Source: an uncultured Burkholderiales bacterium (GTDB lineage Bacteria; Pseudomonadota; Gammaproteobacteria; Burkholderiales; Burkholderiaceae). From it: a DNA stretch of 31,227 nt. Positions 1 through 7,119 of this stretch are shown here, one piece after another. The stretch lies in NCBI GenBank assembly GCA_946480465.1, contig CAMLJY010000066.1, positions 1-31,227 of the forward strand, written 5' to 3'. The notes beneath the pieces are model-generated. The model was not told the origin of the DNA. It saw only the letters and a list, made by a program, of their open reading frames with translations, and did not search any database. The first letter of the stretch is position 1, and each line of letters opens with the position of its first letter. The position numbers were made by a program, and so were the translations under genes.

Positions 1-74
1 CGATCGTGCAGGGGGCGGGCCGCCTGGATTCACGAAGCCATCTTGTCTAGGCGTCGAAAACGAACCGAGCTGCT

Positions 75-602
75 GTGCTACTTCCTACCAAACACCCATC
101 CGTTGTGCTTCGCCGCTGGAGCCCAAGCGATGCACCGAACTTGGTCGCCCAGGCGAACAACCGCGCGGTATGGCGCAACCTCACCGAGACATTCCCCCAC
201 CCCTATACGGACGGCGACGCCGCCTTCTGGATCTCATTCGCGAACGAGCCTTCAAGAAGCTTGCATCTCTGCATCGCTGTGGACGGGTGTGCCGCTGGAG
301 GAATCGGACTCATCGCCGGCGAAGGGATTTCAGAGAAGACCGCACAGTTCGGGTACTGGCTGGGAGAGCAGTACTGGGGCAAGGGCATCGGCATCGCCGC
401 CGCTGAAGCGATGGTTGCACACGCCAAGACGAACCTATCGTTCGTTCGACTGGAGGCGCCGGTGTTTGCGTGGAACCCACGCTCGATGAGACTGCTGGAG
501 CGCATCGGCTTCACCAAGGAGGGCATTCTTAGGCGCAGTGTGTACAAGGACGGCCAGGTTACAGACAGCGTCATGTACGCACTCGTCACCATCGACGCCT
601 AA
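75..602 (+). CDS. GNAT-family N-acetyltransferase (RimJ/RimL-like)
   Basis: The 175-residue product has the GNAT fold pattern. An N-terminal VLRRWSPSDA segment (residues 11-20) is typical of RimJ/RimL-type enzymes. The acetyl-CoA loop QYWGKGIG lies at residues 99-106, and WNPRSMRLLERIGF (133-146) is the usual N..S..L.E..GF helix. Such enzymes move an acetyl group from acetyl-CoA to an amine (ribosomal protein, antibiotic or small molecule); the substrate cannot be read from the sequence. The start is a GTG, the only usable start after an in-frame TAG at 48-50, with no strong ribosome site. The gene is less GC-rich than most of the window and lies next to a transposase remnant, so it may have been acquired horizontally (inference). 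Confidence 0.85.
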   Translation: MLLPTKHPSVVLRRWSPSDAPNLVAQANNRAVWRNLTETFPHPYTDGDAAFWISFANEPSRSLHLCIAVDGCAAGGIGLIAGEGISEKTAQFGYWLGEQYWGKGIGIAAAEAMVAHAKTNLSFVRLEAPVFAWNPRSMRLLERIGFTKEGILRRSVYKDGQVTDSVMYALVTIDA

Positions 603-930
603 CCCCTACAGGGACTCCCCGATAAGTCAACACCGCCATTTGTCTTTTCATTCAAGGCTGCATTTCAATTGCACTGACGAGCCGTGAAGAAACCTGCCGA
701 GACAGAGAACTCTACAGACGGCCTTGTTGCATCACCGGCGCTGAACGCCGGGTCGATGCGGACCCAGATGCGAACCGCTCAGCGGGGCTCCATTCCTATC
801 GCGTGGAACTCGACGCATCGAGGCCACCAGGGGTTAGTCGAGGGTTAGTCGAGCTTGCCCGCTGCCGGTCTGACCTGTTCAGCGCGTCTTCGTCGCCACG
901 TCGTGCAAGGAAGCTGGTTTGATGGGGTGC
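603..930. other. Intergenic stretch between GNAT gene and IS110 remnant
   Basis: I see no coding region here. It contains an 11-bp direct repeat GGGTTAGTCGA near 833-853 and is less GC-rich than the rest of the window. It probably consists of insertion-sequence-associated debris, but no terminal inverted repeat or target duplication can be shown. Confidence 0.4.
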
Positions 931-1329
931 TCAGGCCGACACCGTGGGCGCCGTGCCGGCTGCGGCGGAAGCCGCAGCGGCGTCGGGCTTGGAGCTCAGG
1001 TGGTCGGCGTCGAACGTGTCGCCGCGGGTCATCACGGCCCACAGGATGCGCGCGTTCTTGTTCGCCAAGGCCACCACCGCCTTCTGCCATCCGGAGCGCT
1101 CGCGCAAGGCGAGCACCCATGTCGATATCCGGTCGCTGCGAGCCTGGGCGGTCATCACCGCCGACTTCGCGCCCTGGATCAGCAGCGTGCGCAAGTACGT
1201 GTCGCCGCACTTGGTGATGCCGCCCAGCCTGTCCTTGCCGCCGCTGGAGTGCTGGCGGGGCGCCAGGCCGAGCCAGGCGGCGAACTGGGCGCCCTGCTTG
1301 AAGTCACCGACCGTCGCCACCGCCGAAAC
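931..1329 (-). pseudogene. IS110-family transposase, C-terminal remnant
   Basis: The reading frame encodes the C-terminal transposase domain of the IS110/IS116/IS902 family. Visible blocks are VGDFKQGAQFAAWLGL, PRQHSSGGKDRLGGITK and GDTYLRTLLIQGAKSAV, followed by a tail with ALANKNARILWAVM. The N-terminal DEDD catalytic domain is missing. Upstream of about 1329 the open frame continues to 1446 but no longer resembles a transposase, so the gene was cut by a deletion or rearrangement. It should be inactive. It marks past mobile-element activity beside the GNAT gene. Confidence 0.85.
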
Positions 1330-1534
1330 CCGACAGGCAGGTTTGGGTCGGAAGCGGTAGTCGGTGAGTCGTGCGGTGGTTGACCGCTGCAAAGCGCCGT
1401 GTACGCCATCGTCTGTTGCGTACGTTGGACGGGGATCCCCCATCAACCGGATTGATCAAGGTCCACCCGGCGCCGGCCGACGGTTCGACGGACGTTCAAC
1501 TTCCAGTTGGGTGGCGGCGCCGGCTCGCCCCGGT

Positions 1535-2344
1535 TCAGGCGGGCACGCCGGTCGCCTTGCCGCGTCGACGCGAGGCGATCAGGCCCGCGGCGGCCGCGAC
1601 GAGGACCAGGGGCAGGGTGGCGGGGGTCGGCACGGGGATTCCGTCGCGGCGGATGTCGTCGAGCTGCGCCTTCGACAAGGCCTCGTCGAAGAAGAAGACG
1701 TCGTCGATTCGACCGATGAACGGGAAGTCGAAGTTCGGGTTGCGGCCGATGGTGGTCACCGACATGGCGTCGGTGGACGGCGACGAGCCCATGCAGCCGT
1801 ACGCGCCGTCCACGTAGAGGCAGGACGTGCCCGCGAGGATGTCGTAGACGACGGCGACGAAGGTCCAGGCATCCGGAACGACGTTGCCCGTGCCGCCGCC
1901 GAAATGGGCGGTGCCCCCTCCAGTGAACATCTGCCAGTTGACGACGCCGTCTCCATTGCGGGTGTCCACCGTGAGCGTGCGGTCGAAGCCGCCGTTGTCG
2001 TGGGAGATCAGGCCCCGGATCACTGCGTCGGCGCCATCCGCGTTGAACCATGCGCCGAAGGTCACCTTCGGAAGGGCCGAGGGATTGATGTTGATCGGAA
2101 CCGTGAGGTAGGTGTTGAGGCCGCCCGCCCCGAACTGGTAGGCCCCGCCCTGGTGGCCGTTGGCTGTGTAGGTCGGTCCGGTCGGGCCCATGGTGCCGTG
2201 GTTGCCGTTGCCGCTGACGTCGGCGACCGAGTTCTCGAACGTGTAATACCCGATCAGCGCGGCCTGCGCGGAAGGCGCCGCCGCGGCGGCCAGGCCGATG
2301 GTGGCCGCGCTGACAAGGGCCCGAATGTTCTGCAGGTGCTTCAT
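1535..2344 (-). CDS. Exported LamG/concanavalin-like protein with PEP-CTERM-like tail
   Basis: The 269-residue product starts with a signal peptide (MKHLQNIRALVSAATIGL, Ala-rich core, likely cut after AQA near residue 29). A LamG/concanavalin-A-like jelly-roll domain follows: LIGYYTFENSVADVSGNGNHG near the N-terminus, then GAWFNADG, WTFVAVVYD, LYVDG and FIGRIDDVFFFDEALS. The C-terminus is VPTPATLPLVLVAAAAGLIA followed by SRRR, matching the PEP-CTERM layout of motif, membrane helix and Arg cluster, with VPTP instead of VPEP. Such proteins are sorted by an exosortase and tied to exopolysaccharide or biofilm matrix; no exosortase gene is in the window. The start at 2344 is chosen for an AAGGA ribosome site and the signal peptide; a longer in-frame start at 2485 is unlikely. 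Confidence 0.85.
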   Translation of the reverse strand: MKHLQNIRALVSAATIGLAAAAAPSAQAALIGYYTFENSVADVSGNGNHGTMGPTGPTYTANGHQGGAYQFGAGGLNTYLTVPININPSALPKVTFGAWFNADGADAVIRGLISHDNGGFDRTLTVDTRNGDGVVNWQMFTGGGTAHFGGGTGNVVPDAWTFVAVVYDILAGTSCLYVDGAYGCMGSSPSTDAMSVTTIGRNPNFDFPFIGRIDDVFFFDEALSKAQLDDIRRDGIPVPTPATLPLVLVAAAAGLIASRRRGKATGVPA

Positions 2345-2379
2345 GTGAAATCCTTGTTGGGAAGTTTGCCGGCGCCGCC

Positions 2380-2394
2380 GCATGCAATCCGCCA
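2380..2394 (-). promoter_or_regulatory. Weak sigma-54-like promoter element
   Basis: On the minus strand TGGCGGATTGCATGC keeps the GG-N10-GC spacing of sigma-54 promoters, 36 bases before the LamG gene start. The -12 half is poor (ATGC for TTGC). PEP-CTERM genes are often sigma-54 controlled in related bacteria, which is why it is listed. Confidence 0.2.
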
Positions 2395-2529
2395 TGGGGT
2401 GATTCCGAGCCATTGATTCGTCTCGGAAGATGACCTGGATTGCCTGGGCTCGGGAGTGAGCCTGTAAAGCGATTCGACAGTCCATCGGCCGCGTCGCCGG
2501 CTGGGCGGAATTCGATTGGAGTTGAGCGC

Positions 2530-2559
2530 CGTATCAACGCCGTGTCGGCGTCGTATCAA
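2530..2559. promoter_or_regulatory. Paired CGTATCAA direct repeats upstream of LamG gene
   Basis: CGTATCAA occurs at 2530-2537 and again at 2552-2559, a 22-bp period (two helical turns), about 190-215 bases upstream of the LamG gene. The layout would suit a dimeric activator site, such as an enhancer for a sigma-54 promoter. The rest of 2345-2645 shows no gene. Confidence 0.25.
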
Positions 2560-2645
2560 TTCCGTTTCGTTGCCGATGGATCCCGCCAGCGCCCTCGGCT
2601 TGCTGCTCGCTCCGCGCGCCGTGCCGCCCTTCCGTTGCCGAGAAG

Positions 2646-3701
2646 TCACTTCACCTGCGCCCTCCACAGCGCCACGCTCAACCCCCCCGCCTCGAACAGC
2701 CGGCAATCCGACTGCGATGCGCTCACCAGCACCAGCCGGTTGCCCGACCAGGTCCAGTTGCGGCTGACCCAGCAATCGCCAATGCCGCGTCCCTTGGCGG
2801 CCTCGTGCAGGTCCAGCGTGCCTTCGGCGCCCAGGGTTTCGGTCACGATCGTGTCGGTCGTGCTGCCATCGGGCAAGGGCAGGTCCAGTCGCCGCGCCTT
2901 GTGCGGGGGCCGATCGTCGACTTGCCAGATGCGGCTGCCGGTCTGGTAGGCGCCGCGCCAGCAGGGCTGCAGCACCAGCAGCGTGGTGGGCGTCAGGCGC
3001 GCCAGTTCCGGGGCCTGCGCGGGATCGAAGTCGGGGCAGTCGTCCGCGCCGTGGGGCAGCAGTGCGGCCAGCGTGGGGGCGAGCTTGAGATCGGCCGGGG
3101 TGGTGGCGGGCAGCGGTGCGGCCTTCACCACCGGCGCGGCGGGCGCGGGTACGGACGACTCGGGCTTCGTGCCCTTGCGCAGCAGCGCGCCGGGCGTGCC
3201 GACGCGGCCCTGCAGGTCGTCCATCTTCAGCAGCGCGGCCGCCGCCCCGTCCAGCGACACGTGCCACTGGGCGTTGCCGGCAGAGAGCCGGATGACGTCT
3301 CCCTTCTGCACCTCGGCCAGCAGCGCGGGCACGCGTGACGCGGGCACGTCGGGCTCCGGCTGCTGCGGTGTCGTCGCGGGCATGTCGAAACGCAGCCCGC
3401 CCACCTGCACCCGCACGGCCTGGCCGTCGGCGGGCATCGGCGCGCTCTCGTGGTAGCTGCTGTAGGCGAAGCGCAGCACGGGCAGCTGGCCGGGGCCGGC
3501 CTCGCGCCGGATGATCAGCGCGGCCCGGCCGCCGGGCGGCCCGTCTTCACCCTCCTTGCCATAGCCCTGCGCCTCGCAGCGCCGGGTGTTGTCGCAGCCG
3601 ACCACCCAGTCGCGAAAGGTGTGCAGCTTTCCGAGGCCGTCGGCGGCGAAGGCGGTGCCGGAAAGCGCGAGGACGGTGGCGGCGAGCAGCGAGCGGAACA
3701 T
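2646..3701 (-). CDS. DUF1176-like exported protein
   Basis: The 351-residue product begins with a signal peptide, MFRSLLAATVLALSGTAFA, cut before ADGLG. The mature part opens with HTFRDWVVGCDNTRRCEAQGY, the N-terminal signature of DUF1176 proteins. A Pro/Ala-rich linker near residues 185-215 separates this from a C-terminal half with paired cysteines (DDCPDFDP, VLQPCWRGAY, GDCWVSRNW, SDCRLF) probably forming disulfides in the periplasm. No enzymatic role is established for this family that I know of. The start at 3701 is preferred because it gives a normal signal peptide; in-frame ATGs at 3767 and 3881 would bury it. It stands alone on the minus strand. Confidence 0.75.
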   Translation of the reverse strand: MFRSLLAATVLALSGTAFAADGLGKLHTFRDWVVGCDNTRRCEAQGYGKEGEDGPPGGRAALIIRREAGPGQLPVLRFAYSSYHESAPMPADGQAVRVQVGGLRFDMPATTPQQPEPDVPASRVPALLAEVQKGDVIRLSAGNAQWHVSLDGAAAALLKMDDLQGRVGTPGALLRKGTKPESSVPAPAAPVVKAAPLPATTPADLKLAPTLAALLPHGADDCPDFDPAQAPELARLTPTTLLVLQPCWRGAYQTGSRIWQVDDRPPHKARRLDLPLPDGSTTDTIVTETLGAEGTLDLHEAAKGRGIGDCWVSRNWTWSGNRLVLVSASQSDCRLFEAGGLSVALWRAQVK

Positions 3702-4023
3702 GCGGAGGGCCTCGAGATCGGTGAGCGGAGCGGGAACGACGTGAGGGTCGGTCTCGACACGCTTCATGCTATCCGGCGGGGCGTGGGCTCCACCGTCACT
3801 GGCGCGGTGGGGGCCGCCAATGCGATCGCCCGCGCCATTGGCGTTGCGGAAACGGGAGAGGCCTGGCGGGCGCACCAGCATCCGGCCTGAATTGCGCAGT
3901 GCTAGATTCCTCCCCGGCCCGATTCCAGACCGTCAGGGTGGGACGGGAGTTTCTTGCGTTTGGTTGCCGATTTTCTGGCAAGTGAATGACGTCAACCTCG
4001 TCAAGTGGAGAAGGGGAGCGCAA
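3702..4023. other. Divergent intergenic region with inverted repeat
   Basis: This region separates the DUF1176 gene (minus) from the VOC gene (plus) and no gene is visible in it. It contains the inverted repeat CGCCAATG (3815-3822) / CATTGGCG (3836-3843) with a 13-base spacer, a possible operator. A strong ribosome site, AAGGGGAG, sits just before the VOC start at 4024. Confidence 0.4.
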
Positions 4024-4422
4024 ATGCATGGCCAGTTCACCGCCGCCGCCGTGGTGTATGCAATGGACATTGACCGCGTGGGCGAGTTCTACACGCAGGT
4101 GGCAGGCCTGCCGCTCGTCCAGCGCGAGCCTGGATTCCTGGTCCTGCAATCGTTGACGTTCCAGCTCGTCATCGTGCAAGTGGCGCCCGAGATTGCCGCT
4201 CAGATCACGATCCAGACGCCCCCGGTCAGGCGCGAGGACACGGCGCTCAAGCTGTGCTTCCTTGTGCCGAGCATCGCAGCCGCGCGGGCAGCGGCAGCGC
4301 AGTGCGGCGGGGAATTGAATGGTCCGGAGCGTGAGTGGGCGTTTCAAGGCACTCGCGTGTGCGACGGTCATGAACCGGAAGGCAACGTCATTCAGGTTCG
4401 GGCGAGTGCGCTCACTTTTTGA
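4024..4422 (+). CDS. VOC (glyoxalase/bleomycin-resistance fold) protein
   Basis: The 132-residue product has one vicinal-oxygen-chelate module pair. VVYAMDIDRVGEFYTQVAGL (residues 10-29) is the typical N-terminal strand-helix, and the C-terminal half ends with the metal-site-like DGHEPEGNVIQVR. The expected E in the last strand is present (HEPEGNVI), but an N-terminal His ligand is not obvious, so metal-dependent catalysis is uncertain. The family includes glyoxalases, dioxygenases and drug-binding resistance proteins; the substrate is unknown. The start at 4024 is set by an AAGGGGAG ribosome site seven bases upstream. Confidence 0.75.
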   Translation: MHGQFTAAAVVYAMDIDRVGEFYTQVAGLPLVQREPGFLVLQSLTFQLVIVQVAPEIAAQITIQTPPVRREDTALKLCFLVPSIAAARAAAAQCGGELNGPEREWAFQGTRVCDGHEPEGNVIQVRASALTF

Positions 4423-4692
4423 TGAGCCTGATGGCGACACGCATGCGCGGACCTCGGGGCTGCGCCGCCACTGAGTGAAGTGCCGTCCTTCCAGGCGGCC
4501 TCTGGATCGATCCGGGATGGATTCCCATTTCGGATGGAGCTTGTCGTCTGCGACCTGAGTCCGGGGCCGGCTGGAATCGCAGGTCAGGTGGTCAGTGCGC
4601 ACCTTGCAGGCGAAGAGCCTTGGTGCACGATGAGACGAACAAAAGTCACTTGAATCCGGGGGTGGAACGACGAAAAGTAGCGACTTCTCAGT

Positions 4693-4697
4693 GGAGG
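4693..4697 (+). promoter_or_regulatory. Ribosome binding site deciding the deaminase-like start
   Basis: GGAGG with five A residues between it and the ATG at 4703. It overlaps an in-frame upstream GTG at 4691, which is therefore unlikely to be the real start. Confidence 0.8.
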
Positions 4698-4702
4698 AAA
4701 AA

Positions 4703-5485
4703 ATGGAATTTCTGAAGGACAGGAAGTGGGCTGAAATCCTGAAGCTGCCTATGCCGAAGGCGCAACAAGAGGCGCTTGCCCTTGTGAAGCGGTATTACGA
4801 GGCCTATCGCGAGTGTCGAAACGCGCTGGACAGGGACACGACGTCGAGCGTGTGGGACCAGGATGCGGTGACGATGGTCATGACAAGCCTGTCGATCGTC
4901 AAGGACTTGATGGAGGATGCCAAGTCGATCGACGAGATCAAGGCGGCACGCGATCGATTCGCGGACAGCCGGGGCGCATCGTACGAGGGCACTGCCGCGC
5001 CAATCGTCAGGGCCCACATTGTCAAGCTCCGGGAGCTGAAGGAAAAGACGGACCTGGAAGAGGCGCACAAGCTCTTGCGAGGCCGCCAGGAGGCCGCGCA
5101 CAACAAGCTTCGCGATACGGCACAGAGGGCGCCCAAGGTATACGTCCAGGACAAGCTGATCTGCAACATGGTCGCGGTCGCCGCCGATCTGCAGTCGGAC
5201 GCGATCGGCGTGGGCCGCGCGGGGCATGGCATGGGCAGGAACGTGTTTGCCGCGGCATTCAGCTTCTCGCTTCCGGAGTACCCGGCCAACGTGCACACCG
5301 CGCAGAATCCCTACAACTGCGCCGAATTGGCAGCCTTGCTCGATCTCATCGGCAAGGTGCCGGGCCTGGACATGAAGAATGTCTATTTCGCGGCAAAGGT
5401 GCCGGGCGGTGGATCGAACATTCCCCCCTGCGCGAACTGCATGCGCTGGATCAAGGAAACCGGCGCCAGCGCGTGGGGCATGTAA
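4703..5485 (+). CDS. Cytidine-deaminase-superfamily (toxin-deaminase-like) protein
   Basis: The 260-residue product has two parts. Residues 1 to about 145 are charged and helical, with no signal peptide or membrane segment. Residues 150-260 carry a deaminase-fold zinc site: C206-A-E208 in NPYNCAELAALL, then P242-C243-A-N-C246 in NIPPCANCMRW. In the family Cys206, Cys243 and Cys246 would bind zinc and Glu208 would shuttle protons during deamination of a base. The CAE plus PCxxC form occurs in cytidine deaminases and in several bacterial toxin deaminases of polymorphic secretion systems. Here the domain is at the extreme C-terminus, as in toxins, but no secretion marker or immunity gene is recognisable. 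Base composition is less GC-rich than neighbouring genes. Zinc-site assignment is firm; function is inference. Confidence 0.65.
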   Translation: MEFLKDRKWAEILKLPMPKAQQEALALVKRYYEAYRECRNALDRDTTSSVWDQDAVTMVMTSLSIVKDLMEDAKSIDEIKAARDRFADSRGASYEGTAAPIVRAHIVKLRELKEKTDLEEAHKLLRGRQEAAHNKLRDTAQRAPKVYVQDKLICNMVAVAADLQSDAIGVGRAGHGMGRNVFAAAFSFSLPEYPANVHTAQNPYNCAELAALLDLIGKVPGLDMKNVYFAAKVPGGGSNIPPCANCMRWIKETGASAWGM

Positions 5486-5494
5486 ACGCGCGCC

Positions 5495-6526
5495 TCAAGA
5501 CCAGATCCGATAAGCCCAATAGCTCTCGTCGTCCTCCAGCCCGCGCGCCCAATCGCGCGGGCTGTCGCCGGTGATCTCGCGCATCTCGCGCGACAAATGG
5601 GCCTGGTCCGCAAAGCCACCCGCGTCCGCGATCTCGGCCCAGGACAGGGTGCCGTCCTGCAGCCGGGCGCGCGCCGCCAGAAACGATCGCTCGACGCGGT
5701 CCAGCCGCCGCAGGCGCCGCAGCGGCTGGCCGGCCCAGCCCTTGATGCGGCGCTCCAGGTGGCGGGCGCTGTGGCCGGCGGCCAGCGCGATCATCTGCGC
5801 GCTGAAGGCGCGCACCCAGTCGCGCATGCCGTGGCCCAGGACTTGACCCACGCCGGACTCGGCTTGCGCTCGGTGGGCCCGCCACTGCGGTTCCAGGAAT
5901 TGCTCGATCAGTGCGACGCGCTCGTCGTCGCCGGCGGCCGTCAGCACCTGGTGCGACAGCGCCTGCCACTGCGGCGGCAGCGGCAGCTCGTCCAGCGGTG
6001 TGAAGCGGTCGACGTGTTCGGCGACGTTCAATCCGGTCAGCACATGCAGGGCCTGCGGGTACAGCGCGAGCGTGAAAGCCTGCATCGGGCCGTCGTGCTG
6101 CACCACCAAGGGCTGCGATCTCGGGCCGCTGAACGCCACGCGCGGCAGCCGGCGGCCGAACCAGGCGTCGGCGGGCGGCGCGGTGAGCACCGGCGTGCCT
6201 TCGATGAACCAGGTGAGGCTGCAATACGCGTGCGCGGGGAAGCGGTTGGCGCGCTGATCCGGTGGCAGCGGGGCGCAGCCCAGCGTGCTGCGCGTCAGGC
6301 AGGCCCGCACGCACGATGCCAATGCCACGCGCGGCGCGATCCAGCGGGCAGCCGGGGGCGCATCGGGGGTGGCGGGCGCTCCAGGCACCCCGGGCGCGTC
6401 GGGCATCGCAGGTGGTTTCGGCCTGCCGGGCCTGCCGGGCCCGCTGGGCTTGCCGGCCGTGTGGGGCGTGTGGGGCGTGCGGGGCGTGCGGGGCGTCGGT
6501 GTGGCCGGGTCGTCGGCGGTCGGCAT
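5495..6526 (-). CDS. AraC/XylS-family regulator with Pro-rich repeat N-terminus
   Basis: The 343-residue product ends in an AraC-type DNA-binding domain: RHLERRIKGWAGQPLRRLRR then SWAEIADAGGFADQAHLSRE and ITGDSPRDWAR (about residues 240-330). The middle part (65-230) resembles AraC sensor domains with LTWFIEGTP and MQAFTLALYPQ. Residues 1-60 are low complexity, built from T-P-[HR] and G-R-P triplets encoded by 9-bp tandem repeats; this tail is unusual for the family. The start is uncertain: ATG at 6526 has no Shine-Dalgarno sequence but a TAGCAT hexamer lies 7 bases upstream, while an internal ATG (residue 41) would remove most of the repeat. It diverges from the small membrane protein gene at 6662, a plausible target. 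Confidence 0.8.
   Translation of the reverse strand: MPTADDPATPTPRTPRTPHTPHTAGKPSGPGRPGRPKPPAMPDAPGVPGAPATPDAPPAARWIAPRVALASCVRACLTRSTLGCAPLPPDQRANRFPAHAYCSLTWFIEGTPVLTAPPADAWFGRRLPRVAFSGPRSQPLVVQHDGPMQAFTLALYPQALHVLTGLNVAEHVDRFTPLDELPLPPQWQALSHQVLTAAGDDERVALIEQFLEPQWRAHRAQAESGVGQVLGHGMRDWVRAFSAQMIALAAGHSARHLERRIKGWAGQPLRRLRRLDRVERSFLAARARLQDGTLSWAEIADAGGFADQAHLSREMREITGDSPRDWARGLEDDESYWAYRIWS
6459..6494. repeat. 9-bp in-frame minisatellite, four units
   Basis: GTGTGGGGC occurs twice, then GTGCGGGGC twice, in perfect tandem. Because the unit is three codons, changes in copy number would lengthen or shorten the Thr-Pro-His/Arg stretch of the AraC-type regulator without a frameshift. A second degenerate 9-bp series (GCCTGCCGG) lies just beside it near 6421-6440. 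Confidence 0.9.
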
Positions 6527-6533
6527 GGCGGGA

Positions 6534-6539
6534 ATGCTA
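6534..6539 (-). promoter_or_regulatory. -10-like hexamer, possible leaderless start of AraC gene
   Basis: TAGCAT on the minus strand ends 7 bases before the ATG at 6526, which has no Shine-Dalgarno sequence. Transcription would start at or very near the ATG. Confidence 0.3.
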
Positions 6540-6661
6540 GCCAGCTCGGGCGGCGAGGGCGCGGCGCCTGTCGGAAATCTTCAAGACAGCCTGCGCAGCA
6601 ATGCGCACACTGCGCCCGCACCTGGCCCGGTCGGCGGGACGGGGAATTCGATGAGGAAGCC

Positions 6662-7108
6662 ATGTCCCGAGCTGCATTCAGTGCCCAGGTGTTCGCGGTC
6701 TACGTGATGGCGGTGGGCGCGTCCTTCGTGGTGGCGCCGAACATGGTGCTGTCGCTGTTCGGCGTGCCGCCCAGCACCGAGGTGTGGGTGCACGTGGTGG
6801 GCGTGCTGGCCTGCATGATCGGCATCTACGCCTGGGTGGGCGGCCGGTACGGCCACCGGCCGTTCCTGGTGGCCTCGGTCGGCACGCGGGTGCTGGTGTT
6901 CGTGGCCTTCAGCGTGTTCGTGCTGGTGGGCATGGCACCGCCGGCGCTGGCGCTGTTCGGCGTGGTGGACCTGCTGGGCGCGGTGTGGACCGGGTTGGCG
7001 TTGCGGGCCGATGCAATCGGCATTGCCCGCGCCAATGACCTGGCCGGGGCCGCGGATGTTGCGCCGCCGGCGCGGTCCTGCCATGCGGTGCACGGCCACA
7101 TCGGCTGA
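6662..7108 (+). CDS. Small four-helix integral membrane protein, function unknown
   Basis: The 148-residue product has four predicted membrane segments: near residues 7-31 (AQVFAVYVMAVGASFVVAPN), 42-58 (VHVVGVLACMIGIYAWV), 67-92 (FLVASVGTRVLVFVAFSVFV) and 97-117 (ALALFGVVDLLGAVWTGLAL). The C-terminal tail is soluble. I do not recognise a named family. The start at 6662 has a GAGGAAGCC ribosome site. It is divergent from the AraC gene across about 135 bases containing TGCGCA-GCAA-TGCGCA at 6592-6607, so regulation by that AraC protein is plausible but unproven. Confidence 0.65.
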   Translation: MSRAAFSAQVFAVYVMAVGASFVVAPNMVLSLFGVPPSTEVWVHVVGVLACMIGIYAWVGGRYGHRPFLVASVGTRVLVFVAFSVFVLVGMAPPALALFGVVDLLGAVWTGLALRADAIGIARANDLAGAADVAPPARSCHAVHGHIG

Positions 7109-7119
7109 GCCGCTGGGCT

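Noticed and set aside
597..603. GCCTAAC at the end of the GNAT gene as an integron attC core
   Set aside because: No matching GTTRRRY core or imperfect palindrome follows at a suitable distance, so it is not a gene cassette site.
720..735. GGCCTTGTTGCATC resembling an IS5-family end
   Set aside because: Only one short match, no inverted partner and no IS5 transposase nearby.
4691..4702. Upstream GTG start for the deaminase-like gene
   Set aside because: It overlaps the GGAGG ribosome site that is ideally spaced from the ATG at 4703.
6285..6510. Collagen-like Gly-X-Y frame on the plus strand
   Set aside because: It is the complement of the proline-rich 9-bp repeats at the N-terminus of the AraC gene and lacks flanking signals of its own.
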